Shown: piece by piece, positions 17,986 to 26,672 of the stretch | Layout: each line of letters starts with the position of its first letter | Position numbering within the stretch: the first letter of the stretch is position 1 | Assembly (NCBI GenBank): GCA_001770785.1 | Contig: MERZ01000114.1 | Span: 1 to 30,902 of the forward strand | Reading direction: 5' to 3' | Length of the DNA: 30,902 nt | DNA from: Burkholderiales bacterium RIFCSPHIGHO2_12_FULL_61_11 | Lineage (GTDB): Bacteria; Pseudomonadota; Gammaproteobacteria; Burkholderiales; Burkholderiaceae_C | Made by a program: the position numbers and the translations under genes | The notes under the pieces: generated by a model | What the model was told of the DNA's origin: nothing | Seen by the model: only the letters and a program-made list of their open reading frames with translations | The model's database searches: none

Positions 17986-20900
17986 ATGACCGAAGACCAA
18001 CTCGAACAAGAAACGCTGACCTGGCTGGCCGATGTGGGCTACACCCACGCTTTTGGCCCCGACATTGCCCAGGACGGCCCCACCCCTGAGCGTGCCAGCT
18101 ATGGCCAGGTGCTGCTGACTGGGCGGCTGCGTGCCGCCATCGACCGGCTCAACCCCACCATCCCTGCCGCCGCCCGCGAAGACGCGATCAAGCAGGTACT
18201 CGACCTGGGCATTCCCGCACTGCTGACGGCCAACCGGCATTTCCACCGCTTGCTGGTGGCCGGTGTGCCGGTGCAGTACCAAAAGGACGGCGAGACCCGG
18301 GGCGACCTTGTGCGGCTGATCGACTGGGCAGCGCCTGCCCACAACAACTGGCTGGCGGTGAATCAGTTCAGCATCAAAGGCCCGCACCACACGCGGCGGC
18401 CCGACATCATCCTGTTCGTCAACGGCCTGCCGCTGGTGCTGCTGGAGCTGAAGAATCCGGCCGACCTGAACGCCGATGTGTGGAAGGCGTACGACCAGAT
18501 TCAGACCTACAAGGAGCAGATTCCCGACGTGTTCCAGACCAACGAAATGCTGGTCATCTCGGACGGCACTGAGGCGCTGCTGGGTTCACTGTCCGCAGAC
18601 CCGGAGCGCTTCATGGCCTGGCGCACCATCGATGGCGTCACGCTGGACCCGCTGGGCGAGTTCAACGAGCTGCAGACGCTGGTGCGCGGCGTGCTGGCGC
18701 CCAAGTATCTGCTGGACTACCTGCGCTACTTTGTGCTGTTCGAGGACGACGGCGGCATCGTCAAAAAGATAGCGGGCTACCACCAGTTTCACGCGGTGCG
18801 TCTGGCGATTGGCCAGGTGGTGGCGGCTTCGCGCCCCGGCGGCTCTCAAAAAGGCGGCGTGGTCTGGCACACGCAGGGCAGCGGCAAGAGCATCACCATG
18901 ACCTGCTTTGCCGCCCGCGTGATGCAGGAACCGGCGATGGAGAACCCGACCATCGTCGTCATCACCGACCGCAACGATCTGGACGGCCAGTTGTTTGGCG
19001 TGTTCAGCCTGGCGCAGGATTTGTTGCGCGAGCAGCCGGTGCAGGCGCGCACAAGGCAGGAGCTGCGCAGCCTTTTGGCCAACCGGCCTTCGGGCGGCAT
19101 CGTGTTTGCCACCATCCAGAAGTTCATGCCGGGGGAAGACGAAGACATGTTCCCGGTGCTGTCTGCCAGGGGCAACATCGTGGTGATCGCCGACGAGGCG
19201 CACCGCACGCAGTACGGCTTTGAGGCCAAGCTCAAAACGCGCAAGTCTTCAGTAGGTCGGGTTAGCCCGCGGGGCGTAACCCGACAAGGCGACGAACCGT
19301 TGTCGGGTTACGCTGCGCTAACCCGACCTACCAAAGTCATAGCTACCGGCGACGGCATGACGCCTGAACACCGAGTTGAATTTGCGCCGCCAGACTACCT
19401 CGTTCGCCCTGAGTTTGTCGAAGGGCTTCGACAAACTCAGCCCGAACGGTTCAATGAACATTACCAAGCGGGCTACGCCCAGCACCTGCGCGACGCCTTG
19501 CCGCATGCCACCTTTGTTGCCTTCACCGGCACGCCCGTCAGCAGCACCGATCGCGACACCCGGGCCGTGTTTGGCGACTACATCCATGTCTATGACATGC
19601 AGCAGGCCAAGGAAGACGGCGCCACGGTCGCGATCTACTACGAGTCGCGCCTGGCCAAGCTCAGCTTGAATGAGGCCGATCTGCCGCAGCTCGACGAAGA
19701 GGTGGACGAGCTGGCCGAGGACGACGAAGAAAGCCAGCAAGCCAGGCTCAAAAGCCGCTGGGCCGCGCTGGAGAAGGTCGTGGGAGCAGAACCCCGTGTC
19801 GCCAGCGTGGCAGCCGACCTGGTGGCCCACTTCGAGGAACGCAACAGCACGCAGACCGGCAAAGCCATGGTGGTGGCCATGAGCCGCGACATCTGCGTGC
19901 ATCTGTACAACGAAATCGTGAAACTGCGTCCCGACTGGCATGACGCTGACCCCGAGCGGGGCGCCATCAAGATCGTCATGACCGGCTCGGCCAGTGACAA
20001 GCCTCTGCTGCGCCCGCACATCTACAGCGCCCAGACCAAAAAGCGGCTGGAAAAGCGCTTCAAAGACCCGGCCGACCCGCTGCGCCTGGTGATCGTGCGC
20101 GACATGTGGCTGACCGGCTTTGACGCGCCCTGCGTGCACACCCTGTACGTGGACAAGCCCATGAAGGGCCACAACCTGATGCAGGCGATTGCCCGCGTCA
20201 ACCGCGTGTTCAAGGACAAGCAAGGCGGCCTGGTGGTGGACTACATCGGCATCGGCAACGAGCTGAAAGCCGCCATGAAGGAGTACACCGCCAGTCAAGG
20301 CCGGGGCCGCCCGACGGTGGATGCCCACGAAGCCTACAGCGTGCTGGCTGAAAAGTTGGACGTGCTGCGCGCCATGCTGCACGGCTTTGATTACAGCGGC
20401 TTCCTCACCGGCGGTCACAAGACGCTGGCAGGCGCCGCCAACCATGTGCTGGGTCTCAAAACAGGCGAAACCCGTGACGGCAAAAAACGCTTTGCCGACA
20501 CCGCGCTGGCCATGAGCCAAGCCTTTACCCTGTGCTGCACATTGGACGAAGCCAAGACGGTGCGCGAGGAAGTCGCTTTTTTGCAGGGCGTCAAAGTCAT
20601 CCTGACCAAGAAGGACACCACGGCCAAAAAGCGCACCGACGAGGCTAGAGAGCTGGCCATCCGCCAGGTCATCAGCCAGGCGGTGGTGTCCGAGAGCGTG
20701 GTGGATATTTTTGACGCCGTCGGCCTGGACAAGCCCAATATCGGCCTGCTGGACGACGAATTTCTGGCCCAGGTGAAGAGCCTGCCAGAGAGAAATCTGG
20801 CGGTGGAACTGCTGGAGCGCCTGATGGAAGGTGAAATCAAAAGCCGCTTCGCCAGCAACGTGGTGCAGAACCGCAAGTTCTCAGAGCTGCTGGCCAGCGT

Positions 20901-21297
20901 CATCACCCGCTACCAGAACCGCTCCATCGAAACCGCACAGGTGATGGAAGAGCTGGTTGAGATGGCGAAGAAGTTTCGCGAAGCGGCAACGCGCGGCGAA
21001 ACCTTGGGACTGACCGAGGACGAAGTGCGCTTTTATGACGCTCTGGCCAACAACGAGGCCGCCGTTCGCGAGCTGACCGATGAAACCCTCAAGAAGATCG
21101 CCCACGAGCTGACCGAGAACCTGCGGCAGAGCCTGACTGTGGACTGGTCAGAGCGCGAAAGCGTGCGTGCCAAGCTGCGTTTGATGGTCAAGCGCATTTT
21201 GCGCAAATACAAGTATCCGCCAGACCTGCAGGACGCTGCGGTGGAGCTGGTGCTGCAGCAGGCGCAGGTGATGGGGGAGAGCTGGACGGAGATGTAA
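17986..21297 (+). CDS. hsdR: Type I restriction endonuclease subunit
   Basis: HsdR is the translocating, cleaving subunit. The 1103-residue protein has the N-terminal nuclease domain with D140, E154 and K156 ([20 protein letters not shown]). Walker A is QGSGKS near 297, DEAH is D403-H406, AFTGTP lies near 513, and LTGFDAP and AIARVNRVF form the second RecA domain. A C-terminal helical HsdM-contact domain ends at 1103. Residues about 421-495 (225 bp, frame kept) between FEAKLKTRK and [11 protein letters not shown] are made of two palindromic repeat units that normal HsdR proteins lack; without them the length would be about 1028, ordinary for the family. The insertion lies just after the DEAH motif, so activity could be affected. 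Confidence 0.95.
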   Translation: MTEDQLEQETLTWLADVGYTHAFGPDIAQDGPTPERASYGQVLLTGRLRAAIDRLNPTIPAAAREDAIKQVLDLGIPALLTANRHFHRLLVAGVPVQYQKDGETRGDLVRLIDWAAPAHNNWLAVNQFSIKGPHHTRRPDIILFVNGLPLVLLELKNPADLNADVWKAYDQIQTYKEQIPDVFQTNEMLVISDGTEALLGSLSADPERFMAWRTIDGVTLDPLGEFNELQTLVRGVLAPKYLLDYLRYFVLFEDDGGIVKKIAGYHQFHAVRLAIGQVVAASRPGGSQKGGVVWHTQGSGKSITMTCFAARVMQEPAMENPTIVVITDRNDLDGQLFGVFSLAQDLLREQPVQARTRQELRSLLANRPSGGIVFATIQKFMPGEDEDMFPVLSARGNIVVIADEAHRTQYGFEAKLKTRKSSVGRVSPRGVTRQGDEPLSGYAALTRPTKVIATGDGMTPEHRVEFAPPDYLVRPEFVEGLRQTQPERFNEHYQAGYAQHLRDALPHATFVAFTGTPVSSTDRDTRAVFGDYIHVYDMQQAKEDGATVAIYYESRLAKLSLNEADLPQLDEEVDELAEDDEESQQARLKSRWAALEKVVGAEPRVASVAADLVAHFEERNSTQTGKAMVVAMSRDICVHLYNEIVKLRPDWHDADPERGAIKIVMTGSASDKPLLRPHIYSAQTKKRLEKRFKDPADPLRLVIVRDMWLTGFDAPCVHTLYVDKPMKGHNLMQAIARVNRVFKDKQGGLVVDYIGIGNELKAAMKEYTASQGRGRPTVDAHEAYSVLAEKLDVLRAMLHGFDYSGFLTGGHKTLAGAANHVLGLKTGETRDGKKRFADTALAMSQAFTLCCTLDEAKTVREEVAFLQGVKVILTKKDTTAKKRTDEARELAIRQVISQAVVSESVVDIFDAVGLDKPNIGLLDDEFLAQVKSLPERNLAVELLERLMEGEIKSRFASNVVQNRKFSELLASVITRYQNRSIETAQVMEELVEMAKKFREAATRGETLGLTEDEVRFYDALANNEAAVRELTDETLKKIAHELTENLRQSLTVDWSERESVRAKLRLMVKRILRKYKYPPDLQDAAVELVLQQAQVMGESWTEM
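19251..19332. repeat. Palindromic repeat unit 1 inside hsdR
   Basis: GTAGGTCGGGTTAGC (19252-19266) is the exact reverse complement of GCTAACCCGACCTAC (19317-19331). Two smaller hairpins (GTCGGGTTA with GTAACCCGAC, and TGTCGGGTTA with TAACCCGAC) lie nested between them. This 'GTCGGGTTA...TAACCCGAC' type is usually an intergenic repeat. Here it is translated as [18 protein letters not shown] and following residues. Confidence 0.88.
19401..19448. repeat. Palindromic repeat unit 2 inside hsdR
   Basis: The arms 19401-19423 (beginning CGTTCGCCCTGAGTTTGTCG) and 19426-19448 (ending CTCAGCCCGAACG) pair with two mismatches in 23. The 'GTTCGCCCTGAG-TTGTCGAAG' motif is a widespread repeat of beta- and gammaproteobacteria. 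It is read in frame as [16 protein letters not shown]. Confidence 0.88.
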
Positions 21298-21328
21298 GAC
21301 GGCTTTGCAGATATTCAGTTCAAGCTCT

Positions 21329-23413
21329 TCAGCGCCAAGCCGAACGGGCACGCTCGCGAACCTGGATGCTGGCTGAGCCGGCCGGTTGTGCGCCAGTTCC
21401 TTCAGCGGTTGCAGAGGGCCAGACCAGGGTTTCAAATTTCGTCGCCAGCGCGTCGGAAATGAAACGTGTGCGCGAGGCGTAGAGGTGACGGTCACCCAGG
21501 GCAGACTGCTGGGTCACATAGAAACGGTGCGGCACCAGCAGCTGCAGATGCTCTTTGGCGCGGGTCATGGCGACGTAGAGCAAGCGGCGCTCTTCCTCGA
21601 TCTCAACTTGCGAGCCGGTGCTCAGGTCCGATGGGATGCAACCGTCCACCACATTGAGCACATGGACTGAAGTCCACTCCTGCCCCTTGGCCGAATGAAT
21701 GGTCGAGAGGATCACATAGTCCTCATCCCGGTGCGGCGCGCCAGACTGGTCGCTGGTGGCATCCGGTGGGTCCAGCGTGAGCTCACTGAGGAAGCGTTCG
21801 CGGCTGGCGTAACCCGAGGCGATGCGCTCCAGGTTGTCCACATCGGCACGCCGTGCTGGCGCATCGTCATGGAGCCGCTCCAGGTGCGGTCCATACCAGC
21901 GCTTGGCCAGATCCATATCAGCCGGCCACGCCCGCTCCGAATGACGCAGTGCGCGGTACACCTGCACAAATGCTTGCCATTGAGTGGCGGCGCTCGCTGG
22001 CATCTGGAAACTCTCAAGCGTGGCAGTCGGGTCGGCGGCTACATCCATCGCATCAAGCAAGCGCGTGGCGTGCGCCGGTCCGATGCCGGGAATGAGTTGC
22101 ACCACGCGAAACCCCGCCATGCGGCCCCTCGGATTCTGGGCAAACCTCAAGATCGCCAGCATGTCTTTGACATGCGCCGCTTCGAGAAACTTCAAGCCCC
22201 CGAATTTGACGAACGGAATCTGGCGGCGCGTGAGTTCAAGCTCCAGCGCGGCGCTGTGCGAAGAGGCGCGAAACAACACCGCCTGGGATTTGAGGGTGAG
22301 CCCGGCTTCACGGTGCTCCAGGATGCGATTGGCCACCCAGCGCGCCTGCTCGGCCTCATCCGGCACCATGACCAACTGGGGCCGGGAACTGCCAGCCTTG
22401 TCGGTCCAGAGATTCTTGGCATGGCGCTCGGTGGCCTGCGCGATCACCGCATTGGAGACATCCAGAATAGGCTGGGTTGATCGGTAGTTGCGCTCCAGCG
22501 TCACAAGGCGCGCTGGCTGGCTGAACTGGTGAGGAAAGTCCAGGATGTTGCGCACCGTGGCGCCCCGAAAGCTGTAGATGCTTTGGGCATCGTCACCCAC
22601 TACGGTGACGCCCTGGCCGGTCGGTTTGAGTCCCAGCACAATGGACGCCTGCAGCCGGTTGGTGTCCTGGTATTCATCGACCAGCACATGGTCAAAGCGA
22701 GCCCCCACCTCGGAGCCGAGCTCCGGGTCGGCCATCATCTCGGACCAGAACAGCAGCAGGTCGTCGTAATCGAGCACGTTCTGCTCCTGTTTGGCTTCGA
22801 CGTAGGCACCGAACAGCTTCTTGAGTTCGCTCTCCCACTGGGCACACCAGGGGAATATCTGCTGCAGAACTTGCACAAGTGGCTGCTGGCTGTTGACCGC
22901 GCGCGAGTAGATGGACAAACAGGTGCCTTTTTGCGGGAAACGGTTCCTGGTGGACGAAAGTCCAAGGTCATGTCGCACCAGGCCCAGCAGGTCCTCGGAG
23001 TCGCTGCGGTCATGGATGGTGAAGGATTCATCCAGACCAATGCGCCCGGCATAGTCGCGCAGCAATCGAGCGCCGATGCTGTGGAAGGTGCCGGACCAGG
23101 GCAGCGATGGCAACTGACGCGCGGTGCTCTGGCCCAGCACCCGGTTCAGCACACTGCCGACACGCCTTTGCATCTCCATGGCAGCGCGGCGCGAGAAGGT
23201 CAGTAGCAAAATGCGCTGAGGGTCTGCCTGATTCATGATGAGATTGGCAACGCGATAGGCCAGGGTATTGGTCTTGCCGGAGCCAGCTCCGGCAATGATG
23301 AGCAGGGGCCGGGCGTCATCGCAACACCCGCCCAGGCCGTGTTCGACCGCCAGGCGCTGCGGGGCATTGAGCGACTCGAACGGATCAATGCGGGAGGGAG
23401 CGGTGGTTTCCAT
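21329..23413 (-). CDS. UvrD/Rep-family ATP-dependent DNA helicase
   Basis: A 694-residue superfamily 1A, 3'-5' helicase. It has motif I AGAGSGKT (41-48), LTFSRRAA near 71-78, motif II DEYQD (246-250), motif III GDDAQSIYSFRGA near 274-286, motif IV ERNYRSTQ near 305, motif V TIHSAKGQEW near 597 and motif VI LLYVAMTRAKEHL near 628. It is complete for a helicase core but lacks the UvrD C-terminal Tudor-like region, so the exact member (UvrD, Rep, or a stand-alone UvrD-like) is open. ATG 23413 precedes the first motif by a normal distance. A perfect CTGT-N8-ACAG box 48 bases upstream suggests SOS control. It converges on hsdR with 31 bases between stops. Confidence 0.94.
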   Translation of the reverse strand: METTAPSRIDPFESLNAPQRLAVEHGLGGCCDDARPLLIIAGAGSGKTNTLAYRVANLIMNQADPQRILLLTFSRRAAMEMQRRVGSVLNRVLGQSTARQLPSLPWSGTFHSIGARLLRDYAGRIGLDESFTIHDRSDSEDLLGLVRHDLGLSSTRNRFPQKGTCLSIYSRAVNSQQPLVQVLQQIFPWCAQWESELKKLFGAYVEAKQEQNVLDYDDLLLFWSEMMADPELGSEVGARFDHVLVDEYQDTNRLQASIVLGLKPTGQGVTVVGDDAQSIYSFRGATVRNILDFPHQFSQPARLVTLERNYRSTQPILDVSNAVIAQATERHAKNLWTDKAGSSRPQLVMVPDEAEQARWVANRILEHREAGLTLKSQAVLFRASSHSAALELELTRRQIPFVKFGGLKFLEAAHVKDMLAILRFAQNPRGRMAGFRVVQLIPGIGPAHATRLLDAMDVAADPTATLESFQMPASAATQWQAFVQVYRALRHSERAWPADMDLAKRWYGPHLERLHDDAPARRADVDNLERIASGYASRERFLSELTLDPPDATSDQSGAPHRDEDYVILSTIHSAKGQEWTSVHVLNVVDGCIPSDLSTGSQVEIEEERRLLYVAMTRAKEHLQLLVPHRFYVTQQSALGDRHLYASRTRFISDALATKFETLVWPSATAEGTGAQPAGSASIQVRERARSAWR

Positions 23414-23461
23414 GGAGGCAGGGATTCAGGCGATGCAATGAGACTTGGATGCGTTCTTGGG

Positions 23462-23477
23462 CTGTACATTAACACAG
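23462..23477 (-). promoter_or_regulatory. LexA-type SOS box upstream of the UvrD-like helicase
   Basis: CTGTGTTAATGTACAG on the minus strand is an exact CTGT-N8-ACAG match with an AT-rich centre, 48 bases before the helicase ATG. AT-rich promoter-like DNA (TTAAAATACTG) overlaps it. This fits LexA repression of a DNA-repair helicase. Confidence 0.78.
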
Positions 23478-23592
23478 TATTTTAAGCAACCGGCCGAGAG
23501 ACCTGCCGGTTCAACCGTGGGGTGCTGCTGCTTGAAAGCGATCGGTCTGTGCGTTCAGTCCGAAAAACTGGGGGACGCCAACCAGTGGGGCA

Positions 23593-24819
23593 TCAGCGCT
23601 TCTCCAGGCGGATCAGATCGCCACGACGACGCAGCGCCTGCGCGAAGAACAAACCCGCCGCCGTCAGCACCCCACCGCCCAGCGCGATAACGGCGCCGGA
23701 ACCGATGCGGTCAACCAGGCTGGCGGCCAGCAGCACGCCCACTGACTGACCCAGGAACAGCGCCGAGGCAAACAGCGACACCGCCGTGCCGCGCGCACCC
23801 GGTGCCATCTGCGTGGCGTTGACCTGCATGGTGTTGTGGAACATGAAAAAGCCAAAACCCGCCAGCAGGCTCGCCGGAACAGTGAACAGCCAGTATGGGG
23901 TGAAACCCAGAACCAGGGCCGACAGCCCAACCAGGCAGACCCCCAACACGGCCAGCCCCTGTTGACCAAAGCGGTGAATCAAATGGCGCGCCACTGCCAT
24001 GTAGAGCATGCCGCCCAGGCCGAACAGCGCCACGATGGCGCCGGCTGCCGAGAGCGACAGGCCCAGCACCCGGTGCAGGTGCGAAGCCCAGATGGCCAGC
24101 ACGCCAAAGCCCGCCGCGCCCTCGACAAAGGCCACCAGGAGCACGATGCGCGACCACGAGCCGGTGATGATGATCAGCGCCTGCGCCACAAAGCCCGGTC
24201 GCACCAGCGACGGGGCACTGGCCGCTACCACGGGTACAGCCGGCTGGCGGCGCCAGTCGGCATAGAGCAGAGAACCCACGACGCCGAACAGCAGCGTCAT
24301 GAACCCAAAAGCCCAGCGCCAGCCCAGGGTGTCGGTCAATAGACCACCCACCAGCTGGCCGCCCACAATCCCCAGCGTGGTGCCCAGCCCGACGCGCGCC
24401 AGCGTCTCCTGAAGGTGATCGTGGGCCACTGCGTCCCCGACCCAGGCCATCGAAAGCGGAATGATGGCCGCAGCCCCCAGCGCAACCAGCACGCGCGCCA
24501 ACACCAGCAGATCCAGGGTTGCGGCAAAAACGGCCATGATGCTGCCTACACTGCACGCCAGCGTGGCGAAGGTCACGATGCGGAACTTGCCCAGCCGGTC
24601 GCCCAGCGGGCCGTAGAACAGCTGCGCCAGTCCGTACACCACCGCAAACACCGATACCACCTGCGCCGCCTGCGCCAGGCTCACGGAAAAAACGCGGGAA
24701 AGCTCGGGCAGCATGGCGTCACAAATGCGCTGCGCCGCCATGCTGGAGAACGTGGCAAAGGAAAGCAGCAGGATGGAATGTCGCGTGGCCGCGGAGATGG
24801 TGGCAGAGCTGGTGGTCAT
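23593..24819 (-). CDS. MFS transporter, 12-TM type
   Basis: A 408-residue major facilitator superfamily permease with about 12 hydrophobic segments. The signature GPLGDRLGKFRIV lies between TM2 and TM3. RVLVALGAAAIIPLSMAWVGDAV follows, then the TM5 antiporter-like GTTLGIVGGQLVGGLL (GxxxGPxxGG-type), which points to a drug/proton-exchange-like efflux pump of the Bcr/DHA group. The substrate cannot be told from sequence. ATG 24819 was chosen because the residues upstream are unlike a protein N-terminus; no strong ribosome site is visible. It is transcribed toward the UvrD-like gene but separated by 179 bases holding that gene's SOS box. Confidence 0.9.
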   Translation of the reverse strand: MTTSSATISAATRHSILLLSFATFSSMAAQRICDAMLPELSRVFSVSLAQAAQVVSVFAVVYGLAQLFYGPLGDRLGKFRIVTFATLACSVGSIMAVFAATLDLLVLARVLVALGAAAIIPLSMAWVGDAVAHDHLQETLARVGLGTTLGIVGGQLVGGLLTDTLGWRWAFGFMTLLFGVVGSLLYADWRRQPAVPVVAASAPSLVRPGFVAQALIIITGSWSRIVLLVAFVEGAAGFGVLAIWASHLHRVLGLSLSAAGAIVALFGLGGMLYMAVARHLIHRFGQQGLAVLGVCLVGLSALVLGFTPYWLFTVPASLLAGFGFFMFHNTMQVNATQMAPGARGTAVSLFASALFLGQSVGVLLAASLVDRIGSGAVIALGGGVLTAAGLFFAQALRRRGDLIRLEKR

Positions 24820-25035
24820 GTGCAATGGAGGTTCAAACAGATCGGGCGCACCGCAAGCTGACGCCTGATGCACATGCCGCTTTATTGTATGCAGACCGGC
24901 CCCCTGGCACGCTGCGGCAGGCCGAAGCAGGGTCGCCAAGCGATAGCGCCACTCGGGTCTGCTTAATCTGGCGCTTTGTCCCGGTCTCGGCGGTTTGTTT
25001 TCGATTGCTTCATTGTTGCTGCGATCGTAGGGTGT

Positions 25036-25302
25036 TCATTGGGTGCCTTCCGGTTGAGACGGAGGGGGTGCAAGACCAGGTAACGCTTTACAGTCCAAAG
25101 TCACGCCATAGCTCAGATTCGTCGCGTGATCGCGACTTTCCACGAAGCCGCCCGCCTCCAGCGCATCCATTAGGTGCTGGACTTCGTGGGGTGAGCAGCT
25201 CCGCTTCCAGTGATGCATGAGCATGTCCAGCGTCCACCAACCGCCGTCCGCGCGCAGCCGCAGCCATAGGGCGCGCACGTCCTGAGAGATGGAATTACTC
25301 AT
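25036..25302 (-). CDS. Small winged-helix-like protein, phage-type
   Basis: An 88-residue protein. WWTLDMLMHHWKRSCSPHEV followed by QHLMDALEAGGFVESRD (about 21-60) looks like a winged helix-turn-helix. The Pro-rich tail is unstructured. The start codon overlaps the end of the Ner-like gene (ATGAGTAA), so the two are translated together. Similar small wHTH proteins occur in the early regions of transposable phages. The function is unknown. Confidence 0.68.
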   Translation of the reverse strand: MSNSISQDVRALWLRLRADGGWWTLDMLMHHWKRSCSPHEVQHLMDALEAGGFVESRDHATNLSYGVTLDCKALPGLAPPPSQPEGTQ

Positions 25303-25657
25303 GATTGACCTCTGGTTCTGACCAGGAGTGCCCGATGCGATCGGCGCTAATTTTGGGGGGTTTTTGCTTGCGCTGGTGCGGCATGGTCACGGCGATCTTG
25401 CGGGTCTGCTGAAAAGCAAGTGCCCGATTAGCAGGATTGACGTAGCGCGACGGCCACAGGTCTTCAGGCTTTTTATCAAGCGCTTTCGCCACCAATTGCT
25501 CGGCCGCCAGCCAGGGGCTCGTCAGTACGCGCTGGATGTGGCTGTAGCCGTTCTCGATCGCTATTTTCCGAAGGCTGGTGCCGCGCTTGTGCAGAGCAGC
25601 AATGACATCGGCGGGGTGCATATCTTCTTGGGCTGATGTCGATTTCTTTGTGCTCAT
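25295..25657 (-). CDS. Ner/Nlp-like DNA-binding protein
   Basis: A 120-residue regulator. Residues about 13-72 (HPADVIAALHKRGTSLRKIA, then GYSHIQRVLTSPWLAAEQLV and DKKPEDLWPSRY) are the helix-turn-helix of phage Mu Ner and the host Nlp/SfsB proteins. In Mu, Ner represses the early promoter and the divergent repressor gene. The C-terminal 45 residues are basic and unassigned. ATG 25657 is the natural start; the open frame upstream is only antisense to the repressor gene. Upstream lies a divergent S24-type repressor and operator-like inverted repeats, with one half-site overlapping this gene's own start codon. Confidence 0.85.
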   Translation of the reverse strand: MSTKKSTSAQEDMHPADVIAALHKRGTSLRKIAIENGYSHIQRVLTSPWLAAEQLVAKALDKKPEDLWPSRYVNPANRALAFQQTRKIAVTMPHQRKQKPPKISADRIGHSWSEPEVNHE

Positions 25658-25678
25658 ACCCACTATTTTGAGCACAAA
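25647..25678. promoter_or_regulatory. Operator-like inverted repeat at the ner start
   Basis: TTTGTGCTCA (25647-25656) and TGAGCACAAA (25669-25678) are exact reverse complements 12 bases apart. Related half-sites TTTGTGCTGA at 25711-25720 and TGAGCACAAA at 25800-25809 lie in the same divergent region. The first half-site covers the ner start codon and the last covers the repressor start codon. Confidence 0.75.
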
Positions 25679-25769
25679 TAAACTGAAGTCAACCCATTTT
25701 TGCTTTCTTGTTTGTGCTGACGCTGATGAATTTATGTTTTTCCGTTGATGCATGGCGCGCATTTGCTTT

Positions 25770-25809
25770 TTTGTGTCCATCGACACAGAATGGTGTTCAT
25801 GAGCACAAA
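25770..25809. promoter_or_regulatory. Second operator-like site at the repressor start
   Basis: TGTGTC and GACACA (25772-25777 and 25782-25787) form a 6-bp inverted repeat around CATC, inside TTTTGTGTCCAT. They lie 12 bases before ATG 25799, where TGAGCACAAA repeats the half-site seen at ner. Probable binding site for the repressor or Ner itself. Confidence 0.55.
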
Positions 25810-26656
25810 TAAAACAGCGCCGCTGCGGCCAAGTGACGCCAGGCCCTATTCCCTCGAGCCGGTGCCACCGGTCAGCGTTGAAGAGCCGATTGCCTGGTAT
25901 CTCCAGCAAGCCGCTGCAGCGGCTGACAAGGCAGGCCTGAAAACGGCGCGGACCGAAGCCAGAACAGCGTTCATGCGCCAGTTTGGTCAGCGCTGCAAGC
26001 TGGTGCGGGGCGCCAGGGAGATCAATGACGTGGCGGCCACTGTCGGTGTTCACCGAAACACCATATGGAACATCGAGCGTGGCGACAGCCTGCCGGATGC
26101 ATTTGAGCTCGAGGTGCTCGCCAAGGAATACAACACGACACCCGCCTATTTGCTGGGCGGCGAGCGGCAGCAGGGCAAGGCCCAGCCCACCGCAAGGGTG
26201 TCCAACAGCGTGCGTGCGGTGCCGGTGGATGCCTTTATTTATGTGCCATTGTTCGACTTCCGGTCCTCGGCCGCCAAGGGTGCGTTCAACGACGTCGAAT
26301 CGGTTGTTGCGATGCGCCCCTTCGATGCCAACTTCATCAGGGACGACCTGGACATCCCCCACAACGACATTGCCATGTCACTGGTGGTGGGCGTCTCCAT
26401 GGAGCCTTGGCTGCATTCAAAAGACGCCATCCTGACAGACTTGCAGGACCGCGATGTCCTCGCCGAGGGCGTTCATGTTATAAAACTCGACGGCGCCCTG
26501 CTCGTGAAAAAACTCCAGAGGCTGCCAGGGAAAATACTGCGTGTGAGCAGCTATAACCAAGCCTATGAGTCGTTTGACGTTCAGGGCCATGACTATCCTG
26601 ATCGGGATTTCGCGGTGCTTGGCCGGGTGCGCTGGGCGGGGGTGACTTTTAACTGA
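25799..26656 (+). CDS. S24-type CI/LexA-like repressor
   Basis: A 285-residue regulator. A helix-turn-helix (about 65-120; VAATVGVHRNTIWNIERGDS, then LEVLAKEYNTTPAYLLGG) is followed by an S24 peptidase-like domain. It has the nucleophile serine S200 in VVGVSMEP and the general-base lysine K237 in LLVKKLQRL, as in LexA and lambda CI. No clear Ala-Gly or Cys-Gly self-cleavage site was seen in the linker (130-160), so cleavage by RecA is uncertain. ATG 25799 is preferred over starts further upstream because those lie in the operator region. It is divergent from a Ner-like gene, as in transposable phages. The histidine kinase gene begins 16 bases after its stop. Confidence 0.9.
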   Translation: MSTNKTAPLRPSDARPYSLEPVPPVSVEEPIAWYLQQAAAAADKAGLKTARTEARTAFMRQFGQRCKLVRGAREINDVAATVGVHRNTIWNIERGDSLPDAFELEVLAKEYNTTPAYLLGGERQQGKAQPTARVSNSVRAVPVDAFIYVPLFDFRSSAAKGAFNDVESVVAMRPFDANFIRDDLDIPHNDIAMSLVVGVSMEPWLHSKDAILTDLQDRDVLAEGVHVIKLDGALLVKKLQRLPGKILRVSSYNQAYESFDVQGHDYPDRDFAVLGRVRWAGVTFN

Positions 26657-26672
26657 CTCAAGGCACGTTGAC

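Noticed and set aside
25658..26362. Upstream extension of the Ner-like gene
   Set aside because: It is only antisense to the S24 repressor; the Ner domain starts after 25657.
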